In this document: positions 11,905 through 23,508 of the stretch, in pieces
Layout: each line of letters opens with the position of its first letter
Numbering within the stretch: position 1 is the stretch's first letter
DNA from: Tetracladium setigerum
Lineage: Eukaryota; Ascomycota; Leotiomycetes; Helotiales
NCBI GenBank assembly: GCA_031472005.1
Contig: PZJY01000010.1
Coordinates: 1,426,001-1,490,000 of the forward strand
Length of the DNA stretch: 64,000 nucleotides
Direction: 5' to 3'
The notes under the pieces: model-generated
Databases searched by the model: none
What the model saw: the letters and a program-made list of their open reading frames with translations, nothing else
What the model was told of the DNA's origin: nothing
Translations under genes and position numbers: made by a program

Positions 11905-13240
11905 ATGGGTGCCTGCATGAGCTCGAATACGGAGGAACTCGAGCAGAAGAAGAGGAGCCAGAACATTGATAAGAAACTCGAGGAAGACTCGAGGCGGCTT
12001 CGTCGAGAATGCAAAATTCTATTGCTGGGTAGGTCGTGCTGGCCCCGAGTCTTGCACTGAGCCGCTGGGGGCTGGATGAAGCTAACTCTGCCTCGTAGGC
12101 TCTGGCGAGAGTGGAAAATCGACCATTGTCAAGCAGATGAAGATTATACACCAGAATGGATACACCGTGGACGAACTAGCCATGTACCGATTGACCATCT
12201 ACAAGAACCTGATCGATTGCGCGAAAGCGCTGATCGGGGCGATGCGGCAATTCGAGATTGAGCCTACTGATCCAGCGAACGTTGAATATAGCGACTACTT
12301 GCTGGACTACCAAGTTGATCCTGATCCTCACACTCCTCTCAATATCAAGGTTGGAGTGGCCGTGATATCGCTGTGGCAGGATGCCAGTATAGAGGTCCTG
12401 ATGGAGAGGCAAAGCGACTTCTACCTGATGGACTCTGCACCATAGTACGTTCGCCCGCGGGAGGCCGCAATACCAATACTAATTGCTGTAGTTTCTTCGA
12501 GGAGGCCAATAGGATTGGCGCACCCCAGTACATACCGACAGAGGCGGATGTGCTAAGAGCGAGGACGAAAACAACCGGAATTTACGAGACGAGGTTTACA
12601 ATGGGATCGCTGAGCATCCAGTAAGCGCATCACCGCAGATGATTGGCTTTTAGGACTGACCAGAAACAGCATGTTCGATGTCGGTGGGCAGAGGAGTGAG
12701 AGGAAGAAGTGGATTCACTGTTTTGAGAATGTGACCTCTATCATTTTCTGCGTGGCACTCAGCGAGTACGATCAGGTTCTTTTAGAAGAAAGCAACCAAG
12801 TCAGTGGTACATGCCGGCACATCCTTCAATCTGCTGACCTGTTGTGTAGAACCGAATGATGGAGAGCTTAGTCTTGTTCGACTCGGTCGTCAATTCGAGG
12901 TGGTTTATGCGGACCAGTATCATTCTATTCCTCAACAAGGTCGATTTGTTCCGACAGAAGCTGGGTCGATCAGCCCTTAGCAATTATTTCCCCGATTATT
13001 CAGGAGGAAACGACATCAACCGAGCCTCAAAATACTTGCTCTGGCGCTTCAACCAAGTCAACCGTGCACACTTAAATCTATATCCCCAGTTAGTTCTCTT
13101 CGCGCCACATCCCTTCGCCGGCACCAGCTAACCATCACAGTCTGACCCAAGCCACGGACACATCCAATATTCGCCTCGTCTTCGCTGCCGTGAAAGAGAC
13201 CATCCTACAAAACGCGCTGAGGGACTCGGGTATCCTCTGA
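11905..13240 (+). CDS. gna-3: Heterotrimeric G-protein alpha subunit, group III (GNA-3 type)
   Basis: Membrane-bound GTPase that couples receptors to effectors; fungal group III alphas are linked to adenylyl cyclase and nutrient sensing. Six exons: 11905-12028, 12099-12444, 12492-12620, 12670-12799, 12850-13088 and 13141-13240, 1068 nt, 355 residues, the usual family length. The N-terminus MGACMSS gives an N-myristoylation Gly and a nearby palmitoylation-type Cys. P-loop GSGESGKST (exon 1/2 junction), switch II DVGGQRSERKKW, guanine-specificity NKVD and the TQAT box are all intact. The C-terminal receptor-contact tail is RDSGIL; there is no Cys four residues from the end, so it should not be a pertussis-toxin substrate. 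Residues IIHQNGYTVDEL and NLYPHLTQATDTSNIRL match GNA-3-type rather than GNA-1/GNA-2-type sequence. Start fixed by the myristoylation motif. No frame defect. Confidence 0.96.
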
Positions 13241-15537
13241 GTGTTCTTAACGAATGATACGAATTATGGCCCGATTTGACCCCAGGTCTTTTGAATATAT
13301 ACTCAACCTTTTAATCTGGAAATTGGGCGTCTCGCTTGGAGTTTTTTTGGAGGGAGTTTTACGGAGTGGCTGTCTCACCAGGACGTAAAGGGTGGTGGTA
13401 GGTTTTGCTTTGCATTGGATTCGAAATATGGGGGTTTTGTTTATCACGCCACAAACATTGCACATGGCACAATCTGTGCCTCTTTTTTTTCTCCAAAGGA
13501 CGAAATTCATCGTTTATCACCAAACCTGCTAGGAGAGGCTTCTGCGGTTTTTTTTTTTCGTTTGTGGGAGGCAGCGCTGGGGCGGGGCTGGATTTTCAGC
13601 CTTGCCCTGTTCTTAGGCCAAGGAGCAAGGAGAGAGAGAGAGAGACAGAGAGACTCCATCAATCTCGACGACAATATTCGAGTGAAAGCAATGGATGGAA
13701 TCTGAATTGGATGAGGATTGGGATGGATGGACTTGAAAGAGGCTGTTTTGGTGTTGTTGCATTGCCTGCTGTGGAATTGGGTTTCACCGCATTGCTCTCC
13801 GAATTGTAGAAAAGCTACTTTGCTCGTACCTAGCACAATATTCACGTGTGCATCTTCTTCTTCTTCTTCTTCTTTTTTTTGTTTTTGTTTTAACTACCTA
13901 CCTACCTTAACCTACTCCACCACTTGTTCCTCCTCCATATGCTATACTTCCGGAGCAGCAAGCGTGCGTGCGTGGGCCCAAGGAGGTCATGATTATGATG
14001 ATGGGGATGTACAGTATTGGCATCAAATAATGCTGCCGGTCGATCCTGAAATTGCATGGGCTGCAGGCGAGTGAATAATACTACTCTACTCTACCTACCT
14101 AGCTGGGGCTTCTATGGATTAGATAGACGGAAGGAAGGAAAACATCTTATTCATCAGATTTCATCATGCTGGTTTGTGATTGATGTGTGGATGTGGATAT
14201 TGCCCCTCCACCGACGAACGTTTCGTTACGACAATTCATCCTGCAGCTCTAGACGGTTTTGGAGGGACCTGTAGACTGTCGACTGCCACACCGCCGTCGA
14301 ATCAGAGGATGATCTCAGCCTCAAACGTGTCGAAAGCTTGCTTTGCTTACTCCCCCCCGGGTAAGAATGAATGAATAAGACGGCGGTGGATTTATATTTG
14401 ACGGCGGTTGGAGTCGAGGAACGGTGGAACGAACGACATCCCATCCCCACCTTGAAAGTTAGTTACAAGAGTAGAGAGAAGAGGAGAGAGAGGGGAGAGT
14501 GAAAAGTGTGTATGTAATCTTTAGCGATGATAAGGAAGTCTGGAAGTAGGTCTGGAAGTAGGTCTGAAAGTATCTAGAAGGTACCTTACGTAGTAGTTGA
14601 TCGTATGTTTATGTTTCGGTTCGAGATAATGTCATTGTTGTTATTGAGCTGGTGATTGTGGCAATTCTTTTCTTCTCTCTGATCCACCACCAACCAACCC
14701 GTTCGTGTAGTCTGAGTCTCGGTCTTGGTTTCGGGTCTTGGCTTGCTGCAGTCGCAAGAAGCTGCATCCCAAACCTTCCCCAAGCTCTTTCGCAATTGGC
14801 ATCTCACACACATTTCCCCCTCTCATGTATATGGATCATGGATGAGACATATGGCGCTTGTACGGATGGGATGAGATGCACTTGCAGCTCCCTCCTTACG
14901 AGCAGAGGGGCTCCAATCAAGGAAACTAACTCTCTCTGGACTGCACATAGGAGGAGGAGGGGAGCTCTGAAAATAGGTAGGTAGGTAGGTGATTATGGAT
15001 GCTCTACAAGGTCGAAGCTGCTGCTTGTTTTCTTCATAAGCTTGCATTCCCCTCCATTTGCTGCTTTCTGTTGTTATTGTTGATTTCCCTTTTGATCTCT
15101 CCTCCTCTCTTCTCTGCGTTCTCTCTTGAAATCGCCATCGCTTCTTCCTTTCTTTTGGTGATATCGATACCTATCCATTATAGAATCATCATCTCTCTAC
15201 TCCCTCTCCCCCACCACATCCTCAGCTCTCCTCCTCGCCCTCTCCTCCTTCCCTCGACGACCCCGCATTCCGTCCTCACATCAGATCCGCTTGTTGCTGC
15301 AGTCAGTTCACTCTCCGGCCTTGCTCCAACACCCACCACCACCAACCACCCAACTCACCCCACCATCATCACAAGCTTAACCACACACACCCACCTAGCT
15401 CCCTCTCGCTCCATCTTACCTACCCTCACGCTTCCCCCCCAACAAAAACCGACTTCTCTTCTTTTGCTACTGCCCATTGCTTTTCTCCTTTACCACTTCA
15501 ATTATCAATACCCCAAGCTACACAACACGCAGTGACA
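13241..15537. other. Intergenic between gna-3 and gph1
   Basis: No gene supported. Contains GA repeats near 13630, a CTT run near 13857-13875, scattered TACC/GGTA units (14085-14100 and 14975-14992) and, from about 15040 to 15537, a strongly pyrimidine-rich, A-poor stretch ending at the gph1 start; this is probably the gph1 leader. Short open frames are compositional. Confidence 0.55.
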
Positions 15538-18500
15538 ATGGCAACTCCTGGTTCCCCCAGAAGAGAGCGTCGTGCCTCGACCAGTGCTCCCATCTCCGAC
15601 CTGCAAGGTCCCGTTGGGCCCGGTTTCTCCAGACCAAAGCACAAGCGTACCTTCACCGGTTTCGGTGCTGGGATATCAAGAGTGTCGAAGGTAATTATAA
15701 TTGCTGCTGGCCAGATTTCCCTTCTTTTCCCTCACCCCTTTTCGAGCTCTCTCTCCTCGTTTTGGCGGGCATTCATTGCTGCGCGGAGTTCTATCAATCA
15801 AGGAGGGGTAGCTGCTGATAACGTGCCTCCACAACACAGCTTCCATTCCCGAACCGCAACGCGCCGCATGGCAGAAATTCCAAGCAAAGCCCTTCGCAGA
15901 CAAAGAAGATTTTGAGAAAGAGGTCGTTAGACATGTCGAAACTACACTTGCTCGCAGCATGTTCAATTGCGATGAGACGGCCGCCTACGCTGCCGCCAGT
16001 TTGGCTTTCAGAGATCGCTTGATTACCGAATGGAACAAGACACAACAGAGACAGACCTTTGCAGATGGGAAGAGAATCTACTACTTGAGTTTGGAGTTCT
16101 TGATGGGTAGAGCTTTGGACAATGCCATGTTGAACGTTGGATTGAAGGATGTGGCCAAAGGTACACATACGCTCTTCCTCGATCATTCTCACAATTAGCA
16201 CACATTTGCTCACATCTAGCTTTAGAGGGTCTTTCCGAGCTTGGTTTCCGTATCGAGGACATCATCGATCAAGAGCACGATGCTGCTCTTGGAAACGGTG
16301 GTCTTGGTCGATTGGCTGCTTGCTTCTTGGACTCGCTCGCCTCCCTCAACTACCCAGCTTGGGGTTATGGCTTGAGGTACAGATACGGAATCTTCAAGCA
16401 GGAAATTGTCGATGGTTACCAAGTGGAGGTTCCAGATTACTGGCTAGACTTCAATCCTTGGGAGTTCCCAAGACACGATATTGTCGTTGATGTAAGTAGT
16501 GGTGATCAAAACTGGTTACAGAATCTCTCGGCTAATTTGACAGATTCAATTTTACGGAAGCGTGCGAAAATACCAAGATGACGATGGCAAGTACGTTTCA
16601 GTCTGGGAGGGTGGGGAAATTGTCAAGGCCGTTGCCTATGATGTCCCAATTCCCGGTTTCGATACTCACTCTACGAACAACTTGCGTCTGTGGTCTTCCA
16701 AGGCCGCCAGCGGAGAGTTTGACTTCCAGAAGTTCAATAGTGGTGACTATGAGAGCTCTGTGGCAGATCAGCAACGTGCAGAGACTATCTCAGCTGTCTT
16801 GTATCCTAACGATAACCTCGATCGTGGTAAGGAGCTTCGTTTGAAGCAACAGTACTTCTGGGTTGCTGCGTCCTTGTATGATATTATCCGCAGATTCAAG
16901 AAGTCGAAGCGTGCTTGGCTCGAATTTCCCGAGCAGGTTGCCATTCAATTGAACGACACTCACCCCACGCTTGCCGTTGTCGAGCTGCAACGTATCCTTC
17001 TTGATCAAGAGGGACTTGAATGGGACGAAGCCTGGACTATCGTCTCCAAGACTGTGAGTACAAAAAACACCTAGTTTATGCTGCTTTCATCGCTAATAAT
17101 TTCTATCAGTTTGGATATACTAACCATACCGTCCTTCCCGAGGCTCTGGAGAAATGGTCGGTCCCATTGTTCCAGAACTTGCTCCCAAGGCACTTGCAAA
17201 TTATCTACGAAATCAACTTGTACTTCCTTCAAACCGTGGAGCGAAAGTTCCCCAAGGATCGTGATTTGCTCAACCGAGTTTCCATTATCGAGGAGTCTCA
17301 GCCCAAGATGGTACGAATGGCGTTCTTGGCTATTGTCGGTTCCCACAAGGTCAACGGTGTTGCGGAGCTTCATTCCGATCTCATCAAGACCACTATCTTC
17401 AAGGATTTTGTCAAGATCTTCGGACCTGATAAGTTCACAAATGTCACAAACGGCATCACCCCCAGACGTTGGTTGCATCAAGCCAATCCCAGACTCTCTG
17501 AGCTCATTGCCAGCAAGACTGGTGGTCTTGGCTTCTTGAAGGATCTGAACATCCTCAACGAGCTTGAAAAGTATGCCGATGACAAGGAATTTAAGAAGGA
17601 GTGGGCTGAGATCAAGTATGCCAATAAGGTCAAATTGGCGAAGCACATCAAGGCGACTACCGGTGTTACGGTCAACCCCGCAGCGCTCTTTGATATCCAA
17701 GTGAAGCGCATACACGAATATAAGCGTCAACAGATGAATATCTTTGGTGTTATCCATAGATACCTCACCATCAAGTCCATGACCCCGGCGGAACGCAAGA
17801 AGCTGGCACCTCGAGTGTCAATTTTTGGTGGCAAAGCTGCTCCAGGTTACTGGATGGCGAAGACCATCATCCACCTCGTCAACAGCGTGGGTAATGTTGT
17901 CAACAACGATAAGGATGTTGGTGATCTTTTGAAGGTCATTTTCTTGGAGGATTACAATGTCTCCAAGGCCGAAACCATCATTCCTGCCAGCGATATCAGT
18001 GAGCATATCTCTACTGCTGGAACCGAGGCCAGTGGTACATCGAACATGAAGTTTGTCCTCAATGGAGGTCTGATTATCGGTACATGTGATGGAGCAAACG
18101 TAAGTTTTTGTGTCCCCTGTTTTATGGTCATTCTAACCAGTATCTAGATTGAAATCACGCGCGAGATTGGCGAGAACAACATCTTCCTCTTTGGAAACTT
18201 AGCCGAAGATGTCGAGGATCTCCGACACGCTCACACCTACGGTACTCACACGATGGACGATGACCTCGTCAAGGTCTTCGACGCCATCAAAGCCAACACT
18301 TTCGGCGACGCTGCTTCCTTCGGTGCTCTCGTGGCCGGTGTCGAGGACCACGGAGACTACTACCTCGTTTCGGACGATTTCCATAGCTATATCCAAACCC
18401 AGGCCTTGGTTGATGAAGCCTACAAGAATCAAGATGAGTGGGTGACCAAGTGCATCATGAGCGTTGCGCGCATGGGATTCTTCAGCAGTGATCGTTGCAT

Positions 18501-18588
18501 TAACGAGTATGCTGAGAGTATCTGGAATATTGAGCCTTTGGTTCCTGAGAAGAGTGGTACTTCTGGCCTTAAGGATGGGGAGTTGTAG
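15538..18588 (+). CDS. gph1: Glycogen phosphorylase, one frameshift in exon 1
   Basis: Cytosolic PLP enzyme that releases glucose-1-phosphate from glycogen. Exons 15538-15690, 15840-16160, 16220-16491, 16544-17053, 17110-18099 and 18148-18588; 2687 nt as given, 2688 with one base restored, 895 residues, normal for fungi. The PLP lysine lies in EASGTSNMKFVLNGG; ALGNGGLGRLAACFLDS and the NDTHP and IHEYKRQ segments are intact. The N-terminus carries RTFTGF, equivalent to the regulatory phosphothreonine region of yeast Gph1. Directly after it a G3 run (15670-15672) is one base short: without the missing base exon 1 reads GISRVSK and cannot join exon 2; with it exon 1 reads GDIKSVE and splices cleanly to ASIPEPQRAAWQKF, as in relatives. 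Start is the ATG at 15538, preceded by a pyrimidine-rich leader. Confidence 0.97.
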
Positions 18589-19154
18589 ATGAGTGACTGA
18601 AACAACTGGGCCGCTAAGAAAGGGGACGGAGTTGGGCATAGGCGAGAGAGAGGGGAGGAATGAGTTGTGATGAGGGAGTCTGGTCCTCTTTGTTTTCCTT
18701 TCCTTGAACGTTTTTTATTTTCCTTTTTTTTGGACCGAAGGAGGATTATTAGTCTTCTGAGGGTACTATAGGTATAAGGGGTGGACTGTCAATAGCCTTC
18801 TTCATTCATGAGACAGTGGATGGCGTGGCAGTTAGGGTTATCTATAATAACATTAACGATTCCATTCATTTCAGTACCTTTACTTGACCTGTACCTGTGA
18901 ATTATCATTCCTCTGCCCATTATTGACAAGAGGATTGTTGCATTATGTATGAATGGTGGGGTGGACTTCTCGAGTTTGGATTTTTCCACTTTAGGTTGTT
19001 ATCTAAACGTGATGTTCAAAGTGGTGTGTGTTATTGGCGCACTACTCTACTTGGCGGGTTGAACGAAAATCGATGACGCATTTGGTTTTAAAGTAGGTAG
19101 AGAGACCCAGACCCCAAAACGGCATTTTTAGTCTATTTAGTTGGCAGCAGCAGG

Positions 19155-19555
19155 TAATGCATCAATGCAGTACACAAATTGGCATTTCTGATCCAGGAGT
19201 GGGAAAGTGAGAAAGAGTGCCATGTGAGCCCAAAAAAAGTCCCATGTTGTCTTTTTTGGGGGGAGCTTTTTGCGGTGTACGACGAGTCAAGGCTTTGAGG
19301 GAGTGAGCAGGGTAGTGAGTGAGTAGGTAGATCGGTACTCTGACTAGGTAGGTACTCGTACTCGTGCTACTTTTGATCTCTTGTTAGTTGAATACTGGCA
19401 GGTTATCAATGCGGTTACACAAAATCTAGCATCTGAATTCCGATGCATGGGGAGGTGGGAAAGTGAGAAAAGTAAGAAAAGTGCCATGTTCTATTTTTTT
19501 CCTCTTTTTTTCTTTTTTTGAGACTTTTGCGGTGTTGTGAGTGAGTACTGAGTGC
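19155..19555. repeat. Imperfect direct duplication, period about 244 bp
   Basis: Copy 1 (about 19155-19330) and copy 2 (about 19399-19555) share, in the same order, ATCAATGC with ACACAAA, GTGGGAAAGTGAGAAA, AGTGCCATGT, a T-rich segment, TTTTGCGGTGT and GTGAGTGAGTA. Intervening bases differ and have small indels, so the event is old. Neither copy encodes a protein. It could be a decayed tandem duplication or two relics of one non-coding element. Confidence 0.6.
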
Positions 19556-20325
19556 GTACTAATACACCTCAGTGATGGGAGGAAAACCTTTGAACAAGAA
19601 CTACGGTGAAGAGAGATGACCGGTGGGTATATCTCAGGCTCAGGTATTTCATGTGTTCCCCAAAACCTTTTTTTTTTTCGTTGGTTAGGTGCAATACAGT
19701 ACCTAGAGATCATCGGGGGGGGGGAAGTGGATAATGAATAATTGATGGAAGAATCAAGATGAACAGGCCCTCAATCATCAATTGATCAACGAATACTCCG
19801 TACAAATATTCTTTTGATTGATGGGATCAAGAGAGGCATGGGGGTTTAGATTTAACTAGTACGGACGAAGGAGACTGACACGACTCACGAGAATACGGTA
19901 GATGGTCGGATGGGAGATGGGAGATGGGAGAAGTTGGTCAGGGCAGGGCAGGTCAGGGCAGGATGTGGTCTTGAAAGTTGGGATGGCGCGGCGGGTGGTC
20001 TAGAATACAGTGTGGAATTGATTGTTGATGACGTAGTGCCTACTTTGGCAGTTCGCGGAGTCGGAGACCAACCTCCTCCTCTCCTCCTTATGACGAAGAG
20101 ATGGCTCCGGGGGAAAGGGGGTGGAACAAGGTCTTGGGTTGTTAATGTGGATGGGATTTTTGGTTTGTTGATGATTGAAAAAGGCAGATGTTTCAAAAGT
20201 CGATGGATGTGTTGAATAATAGGCACAGTACCCATTATTATTAGCAAATTTATAGCTATTCATAGTTCTCTTTTTCTTGACAGTTGGAGGGGCGGTAGGA
20301 CGAGAGTACGGTGGTGGGGCATATT

Positions 20326-20350
20326 TATATATATATATATATATATATAT
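20326..20350. repeat. TA dinucleotide microsatellite
   Basis: Uninterrupted TA/AT alternation of about 24 bp in the region upstream of hog1. Confidence 0.8.
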
Positions 20351-21529
20351 CCCATACAACAAAGGTGAGCCATGTGTCTATATATCCAATCTTCCAATAA
20401 TGCGTGATATATTCTGAAGAATCTGAAGAAGAAGAAGTAGAAGAAGAAGGAGAAGGGGGAGAATGACCATAAAACCTCGAATCCAAATCATTACCTAGGT
20501 AGGTAGTGGAGCCACATTCATAATGTCAGCCTCTGTGGAGGTCGAGATCGAGGGATCGATCGTAGAAAGGAACCACGATGAGACGCGATGGGTGAAATGC
20601 GAGCAGCAGACCAAGAAGTTGGCCAGCTGGCGTTTTCCTGCATTGATATGATCGATGAAGGGGAGGGAAAAGTACTTGTAGTCGGTCGCGTCCCCCCTTC
20701 GAAAGGGAGTAAAAGAATCTTTCTTTCTTCCCTCTTCTTCGTCTGCCTCATCCAGCTCAGCTCCTCCTCGTCCAATATTCTCTTCTCTTCTCTCTCGCCC
20801 TCACTCATTATTTGGGATCTGGAAAGCTTTACTACACCCGCTTACTACGCACACGAGCCACTGAACCTGACTCCCTCCCTTACTCCCCATCTCGCCCTCG
20901 ATTGGAGAGAATTGATCAATCGATTAATCGATTGATCAGTTGTGCATCTTTGTCTCCGGAAGAAAACCTCCTTCTGCCACCTCCAATTCTCACCGCAGTA
21001 CCGCAGTGTGCTTGTCCCACGCAATAATAATTATTGCTCCAAAAGGAAGCCATTCGAAGAAACCAATTTCTTCCTTCCTCCATCCTCGAAATCTGCGACC
21101 AACCAACGAAAGACAGCAGCAGACCCTTCTGCTCTTCCTATCTCGGCAAATCAAAGCGCGTTAGGAGCTACTTTTTTCCCGTCCTAAAAACCGGTGCAAA
21201 AGAGGCAATTCGATTATTCACGCTTGGAGCCTCGCCACGCCCACCTTCTGTCCTGTCCTGCTCCTGCTCCTGCTTCTCTGGCGCCTTTCTACAGCAGCAC
21301 GCAGCTAGCCGAGATTATTCCCCCCGTTTCCCCTCCACCATTCTCCAACCTCCATCACATCCTCCTAAGCAATCCCCGACCACCAAAACCTACAACGCCC
21401 CTCCATCCACGCAAAAAAACAACTGCAGACAATAACCTCTCTCCCTACAACGAATCCCCCTCCTTCTTTCACACAACCACCACGCGCAAGCCGCAAAATC
21501 TACACACATCTTCATAAATCGTCATCGCC

Positions 21530-23508
21530 ATGGCGGAATTCGTAAGAGCGCAGATCTTTGGGACGACCTTTGAGATCACCTCCAGGTACGTTTTTGGGGA
21601 GACCGCGGCGACGGCGGGGTAAATTGGAATCGCCATTCTGCCCGAACGCCTACCACTCACTACCACAACGCTCTACGTAGCATTTTCTCGATCGCATGGC
21701 TAATTCTTTGATGCTGCAGATACTCGGATCTTCAACCTGTTGGCATGGGCGCTTTTGGTCTTGTTTGGTATGATATACACTACTTCTCCTGGGTTGCGCG
21801 GATTGCGGGAGGCGAGATGGATACCTACCTACCTACCTACTTTGCCGGCCTATCTACCTGCCTGCCTGCCTGTTCACATTCCACGGACAAAGGGATGGGC
21901 GGATGGATACATGAAAGAGTGAATGAATGCTGATTGGAGTTCGTGATACGCAGCTCAGCCAAGGATCAACTCACCGGACAGAATGTCGCGGTTAAGAAGA
22001 TCATGAAGCCCTTTAGCACGCCGGTCTTGTCAAAGAGAACCTACCGTGAATTGAAGCTGCTGAAGCACTTGAAGCATGAGAATGTGCGTTTCCCCGCTGC
22101 CCTGATTTTGTGCGGGGTGGTGCTGTTGCTGGCGGTGGCGGAAGACACACTTACTGATTTTGGCGTCTCTAGGTCATCTCGCTGAGCGATATCTTCATCT
22201 CGCCGCTTGAGGATATGTACGTTAAACTACCCTCTGCCATTGTTTGGGAATTGGAGGATGATTTACTGATGATTTTCCGCAGTTACTTCGTCACTGAACT
22301 TCTCGGCACTGATTTGCACCGTCTGCTCACCTCGAGACCTCTCGAGAAGCAATTCATCCAATACTTCCTCTACCAGATTCTTGTAAGTTCCACCCCGCAG
22401 GCCAATATATCAAAGCTAACATTTTCAAGCGTGGACTTAAGTATGTCCATTCTGCAGGTGTGGTCCATCGCGATCTTAAGCCTTCCAACATCCTCGTCAA
22501 TGAGAACTGCGATCTCAAGATCTGCGATTTTGGTCTCGCCCGTATTCAAGATCCTCAGATGACTGGATATGTCTCCACGAGATACTACCGTGCCCCGGAA
22601 ATCATGCTCACATGGCAGAAATATGACATCGAAGTTGATGTCTGGAGTGCAGGATGTATTTTTGCAGAGATGTTGGAGGGCAAGCCTCTCTTCCCTGGAA
22701 AGGATCACGTCAACCAATTCTCGATTATCACCGAACTGTTGGGTACTCCACCTGACGATGTCATTCACACCATTGCCAGTGAGAATGTAAGGATAGGCAT
22801 GGAACCGATTTGATGACTTTGCTGATATCTTTCTAGACCCTTCGATTCGTCCAGTCGCTTCCCAAGAGGGAGAGGCAACCACTGAAGGATAAATTCCGCA
22901 ACGCCGACCCATTAGGTATGTTTCTTTGTGCCTTTGTAGATGGTCAAGTTTGTCAAAAGCTTGAATCCAACCTAACAAAATGCAGCAATCGACCTCCTCG
23001 AGGACATGCTAGTCTTCGACCCCCGAAAGCGAGTCTCAGCCGCTAATGCGCTCGCCCATGAATACCTCTCGCCGTACCACGACCCAACGGACGAGCCTGT
23101 GGCAGAAGAGAAGTTTGATTGGTCATTTAATGACGCAGATCTACCGGTGGATACATGGAAAATCATGATGTACGACGAAATCACTACTTTCGAGGAGGAG
23201 GAGACGAGCCAGCCTTCTTCCAGTGGATAGGGAGCTTGGATTTCATCTGCCCTCCTCCATCACTATCACCCACACCTCTTCTTCATTTTTCAAACACCCA
23301 AAAAATATTTGAACGATGTTTTTTTTAAGCAGAAAACGTCAACGAAATTTGAGAGAATGTGTGGCTGACTTTTTTGCGTGTGCTTTTTGCTTGAAATAGG
23401 TATTCCGAGATTCTTGACTATCACAATGTCGAAAACGGCGGGAACGGTACGGGTCTTACGGAGGAGCAGGCCTTGAGTCTGGAGGATTACAACAACAGCC
23501 AGGTCTGA
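21530..23508 (+). CDS. hog1: Stress-activated MAP kinase (Hog1/OS-2/SakA type)
   Basis: Ser/Thr kinase at the end of the osmotic and oxidative stress cascade; it moves to the nucleus when phosphorylated. Exons 21530-21585, 21720-21767, 21954-22083, 22173-22216, 22283-22382, 22430-22786, 22837-22915, 22986-23169 and 23400-23508; 1107 nt, 368 residues. ATP loop GMGAFG, catalytic Lys in VAVKKIMKPF, catalytic loop VHRDLKPSN, DFG, and the TGY activation motif (MTGYVSTRYYRAPE) that defines the p38/Hog1 class. The common-docking region lies after the kinase domain. The last intron (23170-23399, 230 nt, GTACGA donor, CTGAC branch-like site) leads to the canonical ending MMYSEILDYHNVE. If it is retained, translation ends at 23230 with a different tail (see findings). 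No frame defect. Confidence 0.97.

Larger units (their letters stand above)
18589..21529. other. Intergenic between gph1 and hog1 with an imperfect duplication and simple repeats
   Basis: No gene supported in about 2.9 kb. It holds two diverged copies of a roughly 150-180-bp segment (see repeat entry), a TA repeat at about 20326-20350, a GAA-rich run near 20420-20460, a TACCTAGGTA palindrome at 20492, and from about 20740 to 21529 a pyrimidine-rich stretch that is probably the hog1 leader. Overlapping small open frames there are compositional. Confidence 0.55.
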
